Below are positions 7,680-15,745 of a DNA stretch of 64,000 nt, in pieces. The DNA is from CBDANZ01 sp965197865. GTDB lineage: Bacteria > Acidobacteriota > Vicinamibacteria > Vicinamibacterales > CAVVIG01. Position numbers and translations under genes: made by a program. Location: contig CBDANZ010000005.1 in the NCBI GenBank assembly GCA_965197865.1, forward strand, positions 248,001 to 312,000. The letters are read 5' to 3'. Position 1 is the stretch's first letter; every line of letters begins with the position of its first letter. The notes beneath the pieces are model-generated. The model was not told where the DNA came from. It ran no database searches and was given only the letters and a program-made list of their open reading frames with translations.

Positions 7680-9968
7680 CTACCGAGGCTCACCGTTGTA
7701 CGGATGCTCCCGCGTCTCCCCCGCGAACATGATGAGACGGTCATCCGGATCGCTGACCCGCGTGATGCGCACGCGTGTAGCCGCCCAGGCTAGCGCACCC
7801 GTTTCGGCTTCGGCGAGCGGCGCGACTATGCCGATCGGATTCGCGCCCCGGCCGCTCGCGTACCTTGTGAACGTCTGGTGCCCCTGCCCGACCGGCATGG
7901 CGACCATGTCGGGCGCCAGGCCGGGCGAGAGAATCGCCGCCGCCTGCACCGCGCCATGACCCGACGCGATCTCCACTACGTCGCGCTCGCGAATTCCCAG
8001 ACGCTCGGCAGTGGCCGGATTGATCTCGACCCAGCTGCTCCACATCGCCGACACGAGCGGATCGGGCAGTTCCTGCAGCCAGGGTAGATGTGCCAGCGAC
8101 CCGTCCAGGAATGCGTTCGACGCGTACGGCAGGAAATGAAACGGATACTGCTGCCCTTCGCCGTCGAACTGCGGTTCGGCGAAGGCAAACGTGCGGGCCG
8201 ACGCCTTCTCCCCGGTCGATGAAGCTGTTCCAATGCCCTCTGGCAGCTCGCCCCACCAACCGCCCCGTTTTCGTGCGGCCGCCCACGGATCACCGCCCGC
8301 TTCTTCCGGCGGCAGGGACGCGAACGCCGCGTTCAGCATGTCCTCGAAGGTCGGCCACGGAAGCTCGAGCGGACGACCCAGACGCCGCGCGATTTCGAGG
8401 AGAACGTCGGGTATGGCGCGCGTCTGGTGAAGCGGGAGCATGGCCGGAGGCGCGACACTCGCCACTGCGATGGTAGCGCCCGACTCGGGCACCCGGTCGA
8501 TCCATGATTCGAGGAACGAATGGTCGGGCAGAATCAGATCGGCCAGAACGCTGGTCTCGTCCAGAAAGCTTCCGAAGCTGGCGATGAACGGAACCTTCTC
8601 AACTGCCTCGCGCACCCTCCAGGCTGGCGGCGTTGCAAAGACCGGATTCGCGTCATCGATCAGCAGCACCTGGACCGACGAAGGACCGGTCGCCAGAATG
8701 ATCGAGGCCAGCTCGGCAATCGAATGCGGCTGGGGAGCGGCCGTTCGCGCCTGCTGACTGCCGCCCGTCGCCTGCAGACTGAGCTGCGGCGTGAAGAAGA
8801 CGCCTCCCGGCTCTCCGACACCGCCGACGAGCGCGTTGAGCGCGTTGACGGCAAGGGCGCTGAACAGGCCGTTGGTGTGCGCAAGCGGAGGCCCGCCGAT
8901 GATGGCGACAGCGGGACCAAACTCGGCGAACTCGCGCGCGAGCCGCTCGACTCGGCTAGCTGCGACACCCGTCAGCTTCTCGACACGATCGGGCGCGTAG
9001 TTGGTGAGACCGGCCGACCATCCCTCGATGAGCGCGCCGGCGCGAGAGGCGGCGGCGCCCCTGTCCGCTGGCCGCAGCCTGTCCCTGATAATGACGTGAG
9101 CGAGCCCGAGAGCCAGCACGCCTTCGGTACCCGGACGGACCGGCACCCAGTGGTCGGCGTTCGCGCCCGTTTGCGTCATTCGCGCTTCGACCTGTACGAG
9201 CGCCCCGCGCACGCCCGGCCGGCCCTGCCGCATCCGGCCGTAGGCGGCGCTCTGCGCCACCGGGGAATTCCACGTGCCAAGAAAATCGGCGCCGAAACTG
9301 ATCACGTACCGCGCGTTCGCGAGATCGAAAGTCGGCAACTGTGCGCGTCCGAAGCTCAGGTCGTTGGCGCGGCGCAGGACCTCCTCGTCGAAGAGCTCAA
9401 AGGCGACCGGGCCAGGGGCGCCGAACCGCGCAAGAAACTGCTCGACCAGCGCGCGCCGCTGGCCGGTGACCGGCCGCATCACGAGGGCCAACGCTTGCTG
9501 ATCGCCTGCCGTTTCGAGCCCGTCGAGATGCGACAGGAGTTCTGTGAGGGCCTCTTCCCAGCTCACTTCCTCGAAACGGCCGTTGCCACGCGAGCCGGAT
9601 CGCTTCAACGGATGTCGGATGCGGTCTGGATGATAGGTAACCTGAATGCCCGCCTGGCCGCGCGCGCACAGTCCGCCCTGGCTGATCGGATGCGTGAGGC
9701 TTCCTTCGAGCTTCTTGGCCACGCCCATTCGAACCAGCCCGGGCTGTCCGTTGCGGACCACCTCGGCGTCCGCCTCCATGACGCGTACGCTCAAGCCGCA
9801 CCCGCTGCGGCAAAGTGGGCAGACGCTTGGCTTCCACTGTGCAACACCCGGCACCAGCTCCTCTTCAGGGATGAAGCGAATCAGCTGATGTTCGAGGGTG
9901 TCACAGCTCGCCGCCGAGGCTCCTGCGCCTGCAATCGCGGTGAGCTTGATGAAGGAGCGGCGGTCCAT
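7680..9968 (-). CDS. TAT-exported molybdopterin oxidoreductase-like subunit (ActB N-terminal-like)
   Basis: 762-residue protein with a twin-arginine leader (MDRRSFIKLTAIAGAGASA) followed by a Cys in a lipobox-like context. The iron-sulfur motif is C50-x2-C53-x3-C57 and then C101, an unusually long 43-residue last gap. The rest is the DMSO-reductase-family fold (VSWEEALTELL, GAPLAHTN-like loops, a C-terminal molydopterin dinucleotide-binding domain with FHFLPY). Whether it still binds Mo/W cofactor is uncertain, because ActB homologues have lost it. Its ATG overlaps by one base the stop of the upstream cytochrome reading frame (TGATG). A 492-aa antisense frame over this gene is spurious. Confidence 0.9.
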   Translation of the reverse strand: MDRRSFIKLTAIAGAGASAASCDTLEHQLIRFIPEEELVPGVAQWKPSVCPLCRSGCGLSVRVMEADAEVVRNGQPGLVRMGVAKKLEGSLTHPISQGGLCARGQAGIQVTYHPDRIRHPLKRSGSRGNGRFEEVSWEEALTELLSHLDGLETAGDQQALALVMRPVTGQRRALVEQFLARFGAPGPVAFELFDEEVLRRANDLSFGRAQLPTFDLANARYVISFGADFLGTWNSPVAQSAAYGRMRQGRPGVRGALVQVEARMTQTGANADHWVPVRPGTEGVLALGLAHVIIRDRLRPADRGAAASRAGALIEGWSAGLTNYAPDRVEKLTGVAASRVERLAREFAEFGPAVAIIGGPPLAHTNGLFSALAVNALNALVGGVGEPGGVFFTPQLSLQATGGSQQARTAAPQPHSIAELASIILATGPSSVQVLLIDDANPVFATPPAWRVREAVEKVPFIASFGSFLDETSVLADLILPDHSFLESWIDRVPESGATIAVASVAPPAMLPLHQTRAIPDVLLEIARRLGRPLELPWPTFEDMLNAAFASLPPEEAGGDPWAAARKRGGWWGELPEGIGTASSTGEKASARTFAFAEPQFDGEGQQYPFHFLPYASNAFLDGSLAHLPWLQELPDPLVSAMWSSWVEINPATAERLGIRERDVVEIASGHGAVQAAAILSPGLAPDMVAMPVGQGHQTFTRYASGRGANPIGIVAPLAEAETGALAWAATRVRITRVSDPDDRLIMFAGETREHPYNGEPR

Positions 9969-10317
9969 CAGACACGCATTCTCAGAAATGACACGTAATG
10001 CATCCGTTCGGCGGAGCTATTTCCATGATGACAGTTCACGCAGAATCCGATGTCCACGCTCGGTAGTCCAGCGATCGGCCCTTGGCGGCGCTCTCGTGGC
10101 AGTACTCAGTGCAGCCGAGCTTGTTCTCGACATGCACCTGATGAGAAAACTCGGTGGGCCGCTCGGGCCGCGGCTTCACCCAGAAGAAATCGTTGATGGC
10201 CTCACGCAGGGAGCTGTTGGCCGGCGTGAAGACCGATGACCGCCGATCCAGCGATGAACAGCCGTCGAGGGCGCTCGACAAAGGCCCCTGCTGGAGCAAG
10301 CGGCAGGTGCGGCGCAT
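9968..10317 (-). pseudogene. Multiheme cytochrome c subunit (ActA-like), frameshifted
   Basis: First gene of the redox operon. From the ATG at 10317 one frame carries INDFFWVKPRPERPTEFSHQ and CTEYCHESAAKG, then runs out of frame. Shifting by one base near 10075-10082 continues PIAGLPSVDIGFCVNCHHG and stops at 9970-9968, exactly overlapping the oxidoreductase start, so the second frame is the genuine C-terminus. Two heme motifs are visible: CTEYCH (three residues between the cysteines, an atypical CX3CH) and CVNCH. A second shift near 10230 is possible, because another frame there encodes a hydrophobic RRLFIAGSAVIGL anchor. The role would be passing electrons from the complex to soluble carriers. 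Short for ActA, so perhaps a reduced form. Confidence 0.65.
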
Positions 10318-10569
10318 CTTCCCTTGGTCTCCTTTCACCAACGAGCTGGATTCTAGCGTAACAAAGATGGAGCCAGCAACCCGCCGAGCCGAGTCGCGGG
10401 ACGTTGCGGAGGGACGGCCGAGAGTCGAGGCGCGTCTCGGACGGGGCTGCGACGGCGGGAGTCGGGGAGCGTGGTGCCTCCCCTGCGGCGGAGACGTCCC
10501 ACATGTAAGAACAATTCTGGCGCGGTGCGCTTCAGATGTGTCAGTATGCAACCGAGGCGAGGGACGATC

Positions 10570-10779
10570 ATGAGCTTCTGCGAGCATTGTGAAGGTCAGC
10601 GATTTGATCGGGCGCAAGTCCTCCGAGTCCTACGGACTACGCGAAAAAACGTACGGAAGCAAAACCAGGCGTCTCGTGCCGATGAAGTGTTAGGTGCGGC
10701 CATCAAGGCTGTGCGTGCCTTGGAAATTCCCCACCTCGAACACCTGGACGAACTGTTCGACGAACAGATCGTTCACTGA
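10570..10779 (+). CDS. Small hypothetical protein with CEHC motif
   Basis: A 69-residue frame starting MSFCEHCEGQRFDR at an ATG preceded by GAGGG about 6 bases upstream. A single CxxC near the N-terminus could bind metal but is unpaired. The middle is basic and helical (TTRKNVRKQNQ), the end acidic (HLDELFDEQIVH). No family recognised. It converges on the bactofilin gene with a 7-bp overlap. Codon use looks like the neighbours, which together with the good ribosome site makes a real gene likely. Confidence 0.5.
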   Translation: MSFCEHCEGQRFDRAQVLRVLRTTRKNVRKQNQASRADEVLGAAIKAVRALEIPHLEHLDELFDEQIVH

Positions 10780-11198
10780 CGATGTTGTTCTGGCGATGGA
10801 CACGACGAGGGAGTTCTTTCCCTGTCGGTCTCGACTCTCCCTTGGAGGACAGCCCCGTCGGCCATGGCGAAACGATACGCGAAGACGTCACCTTCCACAA
10901 ATCCCGTCGCTCGGAGGTCGAGCTTTTCCCTTGCCGTGACGTTTCCGAGCACGGTGCCGTCAATCGTGATCGTTCTTGCGACGAGGTCGGCTTTGATCGT
11001 CGCGTCAGCCCCGATGGTCAAACCGTGGTCGCCGACCTCGATCGTTCCCTCGAGCTTACCGTCGATGGTGAGATCGCCGGAACAGACAACGTCACCTCTC
11101 ACGAAAACAGACTTGCCAATGCACGCCGCTAGACGCCGCTCATCAAGCGCTGGCTTCACCTGTGCTTGTGTCCTCTCCCGCTCGGAGCCATTCAACAT
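10773..11198 (-). CDS. Bactofilin (polymer-forming cytoskeletal protein)
   Basis: Bactofilins are small beta-helical proteins that polymerise into membrane-associated filaments used in cell shape and local envelope tasks. The core IGKSVFVRGDVVCSGDLTID and LTIGADATIKADLVARTITI shows the repeating G-x-hydrophobic rungs of the bactofilin domain, flanked by short disordered tails, a standard layout. I choose the ATG at 11198 because GGAGAG sits just upstream; a longer frame to 11282 exists but adds an atypical leader. 141 aa. Intact. Confidence 0.85.
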   Translation of the reverse strand: MLNGSERERTQAQVKPALDERRLAACIGKSVFVRGDVVCSGDLTIDGKLEGTIEVGDHGLTIGADATIKADLVARTITIDGTVLGNVTAREKLDLRATGFVEGDVFAYRFAMADGAVLQGRVETDRERTPSSCPSPEQHRQ

Positions 11199-11726
11199 CT
11201 TGCTCTCCGCTTGTACAGCAACCTGGGATGATATCCGCACAATTAGCCGTCGCCCAATCGCCTCCAACGTCCCAGGCTTCATTCTCGCTGGCGACGCGTC
11301 TTCAGTTCGTGGCGCCGCGGGCTTCCACCGCAGAGCGGTCGCGCGCTCCGACGCGCGGAGATTCGTAGATACTTAACGATATCAAGATGTCGATTTACCT
11401 GGCGTGGTTAAGTGCCTCCGTGCGGCCGCAGTGTTGAGATGGCACTGTTAAGTTGCTGGCAAACACCCCAAAACATGCACGCACTATGTTGCGCTCCTAG
11501 GTGGACCTGACAGCAATCCCTTGGGCGTCAGTGGAGCGATTTTTCGTCAACTTGACGATACCGCGGTAGGTGATTGCAGCTGGATTTGACGCGACTTGAT
11601 CGCGCGGTCGGAAATAGTACTAATACGCGACGGCTCTTTTTCGTGGGCCGCACGGTGAGCGACCGGTCACAGCGCGTTGAGGCGCTGGGGGGGTGTCGCG
11701 CTCCACAGGGTAAGGACTAGTTAACG
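11199..11726. other. 528-bp intergenic region with a mobile-element relic
   Basis: No convincing gene. It holds the relic described at 11446-11558 and the upstream region of the TonB receptor. No clear sigma-70 promoter or operator could be assigned. Confidence 0.5.
11446..11558. repeat. About 113-bp element relic with inverted ends (copy A)
   Basis: Begins TGTTAAGTTGCTGGCAAACA and ends in CGTCAACTTGACGA, so both ends point inward with a shared GTYAAGTTG core, like a deletion derivative of an insertion sequence. The first 80 bp recur with about four-fifths identity at 26978-27057, and the other end resembles 56112-56128. No target duplication found. Confidence 0.55.
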
Positions 11727-14057
11727 ATGATCACCCTTCGAAGGATCTTTGGCGATGGCGCATGGGTACTGACGATGCTGCTCGTTGCCTGCGTGTCGAC
11801 GAGCGGCGCGGACCAGGGCACGGGGACCATCCGCGGCACGATCACGGACGAAAGCGGCGGCGTGCTACCGGGGGTCACCGTGACTGCGACCAACACCGAT
11901 AGTGGGGCCGCGCGAACGACCGTCAGCGACGGGCAGGGGCGCTACACGGTTACGAACCTGCCGGTCGCGAGCTACGAAGTGCGGGGTGTGCTGCCTGGGT
12001 TCAGCAGCGATGCGGCCACCGTGACCATCGCCGCGGGCGGGTCGGTGACGCTGGACATGTCGTTGACCGTAGCCCCGCTCACGGAGACCGTCACCGTGAC
12101 GCGCATCGACCAAGACCTTTCGGCGGTGCCGAGCGCCGTTGCCGTGGTGCAGCGTGACAAGATCGAATATGCGCAGCGCAAGTCGTCGCTCGATGAGGCG
12201 TTGCGCGGTATTCCAGGTGTGTTCGTCCAGAACCGCCGGAACTATGGCCTTTCGGGGGGCATCGGTCTCAGCATCCGGGCGCCGCAGCCTCGGTTCGGTC
12301 TGCGCGGCGTGGCGATCATCCAGGACGGCATCCCGATCACGACGGCTGACGGCACGACCGAGCCGGGCAGCGTCGACCTCGGGTCGGTCGGCCGGATCGA
12401 CGTGATCCGCGGCCCGAGCTCGGTGCTCTACGGCAACTCGGCCGGCGGCGTGATCAACCTGACGACAACGTTCGACACGACCCGGCCGCTGACGTTCCGG
12501 CCTGACATCCAGTTTGGCAGCGACGGGTACAATCGGCAGCAGCTGCGAGTGGACGGCGGCAATACCAGCACCCAATTCATGGCGAGTGTCAGCCGGTTCG
12601 AGACCGACGGATTCCGCGAGAACAGCGCTGCGACGATCACCCAGGCGAACGTCGTGGTGCGTCGCGAGGTGTCGCCCAGCACGGAAATCCGCGGCGTGTT
12701 CAACCTGTATGACGCGCCGTTTTCCGAGAGCCCCAGCTTCCTCAACGAGGCAAACGCCCGGAACAACCCGCGCCTGGCCCGAGGCGTCGCGCTGGCTCGA
12801 CACTGGGGCGAGGGCACCGGGCAGGGGCAGGGCGGTCTGACCGTTGAGCATCGTTTCGGCGGTGCGCAGGTGTTCCGGGTCACTGGCTGGGGGATGTGGC
12901 GCAACTTGGACGCGACAGGCGCGTTCCAGAACATCGAGCTGGGCCGGACCGGATTCGGATTCCGGTCAGAATACTTTGGGGGGACGCAGGCCGGGTCGGT
13001 GGGCGTGAAGTGGGCGGCCGGACTCGACGTTTCGTCCCAGAACGACGACCGGCAGGAGTTCGGCCAGGTGCCGCCGACTGTTGCCGGCGGAGATTCGACC
13101 AACGGTGCGCTGCGGGTCGACCAGACCGAGGACGTGCGCTCGGCCGGGCCGTTCGCACAGGTCAGCATCGCGCCGCACGACCGTGTGCAGGTCACCGCCG
13201 GCGTTCGGTGGGACTACTACGGCTTCAGCGCCGGCGACCGGAAGCTCGACGATGGCGACCAGTCCGGCGCCCGAACGATGGATGCGGTCAGCCCCGCGGT
13301 TGGGGTGACGATCGCCGCTGCGCCCGGTGTGAACATCTTCGGTAGCTTCGCGACTGCGTACGAAACCCCGACCACCGTGGAGCTGTCGAATACCCCGACC
13401 GGCGAGGGCGGGTTCAATCAGGAGCTGGATCCTGAGGAGCTGCGCAGCTTCGAGGTCGGTGTGCGTGGGCTGATCGAGCCGGCACGGCTCCGGTACGAGG
13501 CGGCGGTCTACGCCTCCACCGTGGACAACGCGCTCGTCACTTTCCAGAACGCTCTCTCGCAGGACTTCTTCCGCAATGCCGGCAAATCGTCGCGCGACGG
13601 CGTCGAGCTGTTGCTCGAGTGGGAGCCCAACGCCAGCTTCAACACCCGGTTCGCCTACACGTATCAGGACTTCGTGTTCGAGGAATTCACCACCGGCTCG
13701 TCCGACTTCTCGGGAAAACTCGAGCCGGGCGCGCCCCCGCACCGGGTGTTCGTCGGGTTCAACCACACCGCGCAGTTCGGCCTGCGGTCGGGCGCGACCG
13801 TCCGGTGGGTCGACGACTACACGCTCGACAACGCGAACACGGTCTTCAACTGGGCCTACACGGTGGTCGATCTCCGTTTCGGGTTCGACGCCAAATGGGG
13901 TGATGTGGATGTGCGTCCGTTCGCCGGGATCGACAACCTGTTCGCCGAGCGCTACAACTCGTCAGCCATCACCAACGCATTCGGCGGGCGCTACTACGAG
14001 CCGTCGCCGGGCCGGGAGGTCTACGTCGGTCTGACGATCGGTGCCGGTATCCGGTGA
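11727..14057 (+). CDS. TonB-dependent receptor with carboxypeptidase-regulatory N-terminal domain
   Basis: 776-residue outer-membrane active transporter. A signal peptide (about residues 1-30, ending SGADQGTG) is followed by a carboxypeptidase-regulatory-like Ig domain (GTIRGTITDESGGVLPGVTV), then a plug domain containing IQDGIPITTADGTTEPGSVD and RIDVIRGPSSVLYGNSAGGV, then a beta-barrel. The plug resembles FecA/FepA-like receptors, so iron chelates or similar ligands are possible but unproven. No partner transporter lies beside it. The ATG at 11727 is preceded by AGGGTAAGG at modest distance. Intact. Confidence 0.92.
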   Translation: MITLRRIFGDGAWVLTMLLVACVSTSGADQGTGTIRGTITDESGGVLPGVTVTATNTDSGAARTTVSDGQGRYTVTNLPVASYEVRGVLPGFSSDAATVTIAAGGSVTLDMSLTVAPLTETVTVTRIDQDLSAVPSAVAVVQRDKIEYAQRKSSLDEALRGIPGVFVQNRRNYGLSGGIGLSIRAPQPRFGLRGVAIIQDGIPITTADGTTEPGSVDLGSVGRIDVIRGPSSVLYGNSAGGVINLTTTFDTTRPLTFRPDIQFGSDGYNRQQLRVDGGNTSTQFMASVSRFETDGFRENSAATITQANVVVRREVSPSTEIRGVFNLYDAPFSESPSFLNEANARNNPRLARGVALARHWGEGTGQGQGGLTVEHRFGGAQVFRVTGWGMWRNLDATGAFQNIELGRTGFGFRSEYFGGTQAGSVGVKWAAGLDVSSQNDDRQEFGQVPPTVAGGDSTNGALRVDQTEDVRSAGPFAQVSIAPHDRVQVTAGVRWDYYGFSAGDRKLDDGDQSGARTMDAVSPAVGVTIAAAPGVNIFGSFATAYETPTTVELSNTPTGEGGFNQELDPEELRSFEVGVRGLIEPARLRYEAAVYASTVDNALVTFQNALSQDFFRNAGKSSRDGVELLLEWEPNASFNTRFAYTYQDFVFEEFTTGSSDFSGKLEPGAPPHRVFVGFNHTAQFGLRSGATVRWVDDYTLDNANTVFNWAYTVVDLRFGFDAKWGDVDVRPFAGIDNLFAERYNSSAITNAFGGRYYEPSPGREVYVGLTIGAGIR

Positions 14058-14168
14058 GTCGGGTTCGCCACATCAGCGGCTCGGCGGGCTCCTCGATGAC
14101 CGTTCACTTTATGACAGGGGCCATCTCACCCTTGGCGGTGAACAAGGCTCAAGACTGAGACTCCCTCG

Positions 14169-14692
14169 CTACCTCTTGGCCGGACCGTCGGCCGGATTCA
14201 CATAGTTGTCACCCGAGCGAACGCAGGCTGTGGGAGACGATCCAGGCAGTGTCGAGAGAGATGACTGGACGCTGCGCGCTTGTGTTGAGGTTCTGGAGCG
14301 CCGTGAGCCTGGCTGAGCGGACCACGAGTACTGGTGCCTTGCACCTGGCCCACTCTGACGACGATGGTCTGAGTCCAGGTCGGTCGAGATACTTCCAGGC
14401 CAAGACCACGAGTGTCCCGTGGGAACACCACGACGGGGTAATTGGATTTCGTAGTCGGCGTACAGCGTCGTTCCATCGTCTGTGACCCGTGTTCGAGGGA
14501 GGCTCACCGTTCCTTGCACGATCGCACCGGTTGTATCGAGTAGTGCCTCGAGCGAAGACGCCCTGGGAGAGTCAGTGCCCGAGACGCCTTCACGGGGGGG
14601 GTCTGGGCTCCGGCGCTCTCAGGCAGAAAGGCGGCGAGCACCGCAAGCATCAGGACAGCTACAACAAGCGTGTGGCTTCGACCCTTGGGCAT
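14169..14692 (-). pseudogene. Broken secreted protein of unknown function
   Basis: A good signal peptide (MPKGRSHTLVVAVLMLAVLA, ending SAGAQTPP) starts at 14692. The mature frame continues only in another phase: SLEALLDTTGAIVQGTVSL then TRVTDDGTTLYADYEIQ, then again switches phase near 14430 (PVVVFPRDTRGLGLEV) and near 14380. At least three indels would be needed to join these. The intact ancestor would be a periplasmic protein of about 180 aa; no family recognised. Lies convergent with the TonB receptor. Confidence 0.4.
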
Positions 14693-15026
14693 CAGCGCCT
14701 CCAGGCTTCCGTGAAGCGTCCCGCTGCAGTCGGCGTACCGAGTCCAGGGCGGCGCTGGCGGGGAGTCGCGGACGTGGAGATCCGATCCAGCTAACAGGCG
14801 CGAAGGGAGGATTCTGTAGCTGCAAGTTCAGATCTGTCGCGGGCAACCCAGCGCGGCCGCTAGGCTCCGGCGCCGTGCAGCATCGGTTGTCGGTTCCCCA
14901 CGCGGATGCTGGCGATTCAGTGGGCGGAACTAGAGCAGAGTACCCGGGGTTGGTTTGAGCAGGTCTGGAGAGTCCGAAGGCTGCTACCGAAGTTGGCGCC
15001 CTCCGGCTATTGCTGGATAATTCGAC

Positions 15027-15380
15027 ATGGTCGCTCGAATGTCCTGGCTATGGCGGGCCGGACTCCTTCGGACGTTGCTCTGGCGGCTGCGGCTGGCGAT
15101 CCGGCTGATCCGGGAGCCTCGCGTGCCACTCCTGACGAAAGCCCTGCCGTTGCTGATGGTGTTCTATCTCATCTTACCCCTCGATCTTGTCCCCGACGTC
15201 CTCCTTCTGCTTGGACAGATCGATGACCTGGTCATCACCTGGGTCGGGCTCGAAATCTTCCTCAGATTATGCCCGGAGGCGGCCATCGCGTTTCACGGTG
15301 CAGCGATCACGGGATGCCGACCGTACGCGCCGATGTCTCGGACCGATGACGTCATCGATGCGGAGTGGCGACGCGAGTAG
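15027..15380 (+). CDS. DUF1232/YkvA-family membrane protein
   Basis: 117-residue protein with the DUF1232 core KALPLLMVFYLILPLDLVPD, in which the hydrophobic helix followed by PxDLxPD is diagnostic. A basic N-terminus (RLRLAIRLIREP) precedes one or two membrane helices. Function unknown across the family. It stands alone between decayed genes, but its frame is intact and a TAATTC-like -10 lies close upstream. Confidence 0.8.
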   Translation: MVARMSWLWRAGLLRTLLWRLRLAIRLIREPRVPLLTKALPLLMVFYLILPLDLVPDVLLLLGQIDDLVITWVGLEIFLRLCPEAAIAFHGAAITGCRPYAPMSRTDDVIDAEWRRE

Positions 15381-15575
15381 AGAACCCTCGAAAGAATGAA
15401 ATCCGAGTGAAGGGACCTCGTTCCTAAAGCAGGTGACACAACGAGTTTGGCTTATTGAACTAGGCAAGCGAATCACGGTGTACGCGAACTGTCATCGCGT
15501 GTTGTCACGACCCAGTGGACAGTTGTACAACGGCTTCATGAAGAGCATTTCGAACTCGCTTACTTGCGGACTGTC

Positions 15576-15745
15576 TCACTGAATCGCTCCTAGCTGCTGC
15601 AGGACGGCCTCAATTGGCGGCCTGTCCAGTGCGCCTTCCCCCACGTACCGCCAGCGGACCATCCCTTCACGGTCGATCACGAACAGCGACGGCCGCGCGA
15701 TGCCTTCTTGCGGATGCAACACGCCGTAATCCCGGATGTGTCGGG
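15576..15745 (-). pseudogene. C-terminal fragment of a peroxiredoxin/AhpC-TSA protein
   Basis: On the minus strand the last about 55 codons of a redoxin are readable: DYGVLHPQEGIARPSLFVID, EGMVRWRYVGEG, ending at a TGA at 15578-15576. This is the C-terminal half of an AhpC/TSA-type thiol peroxidase; the peroxidatic Cys half is missing. The fragment stops abruptly at about 15745, where the coding sequence of the plus-strand TonB receptor begins, a head-to-head fusion in which both genes have lost their 5' ends. Confidence 0.7.

Noticed and set aside
8520..9998. 492-codon plus-strand open frame
   Set aside because: It is antisense to the well-supported molybdopterin oxidoreductase and has no family-like sequence; long antisense frames are expected at this GC content.
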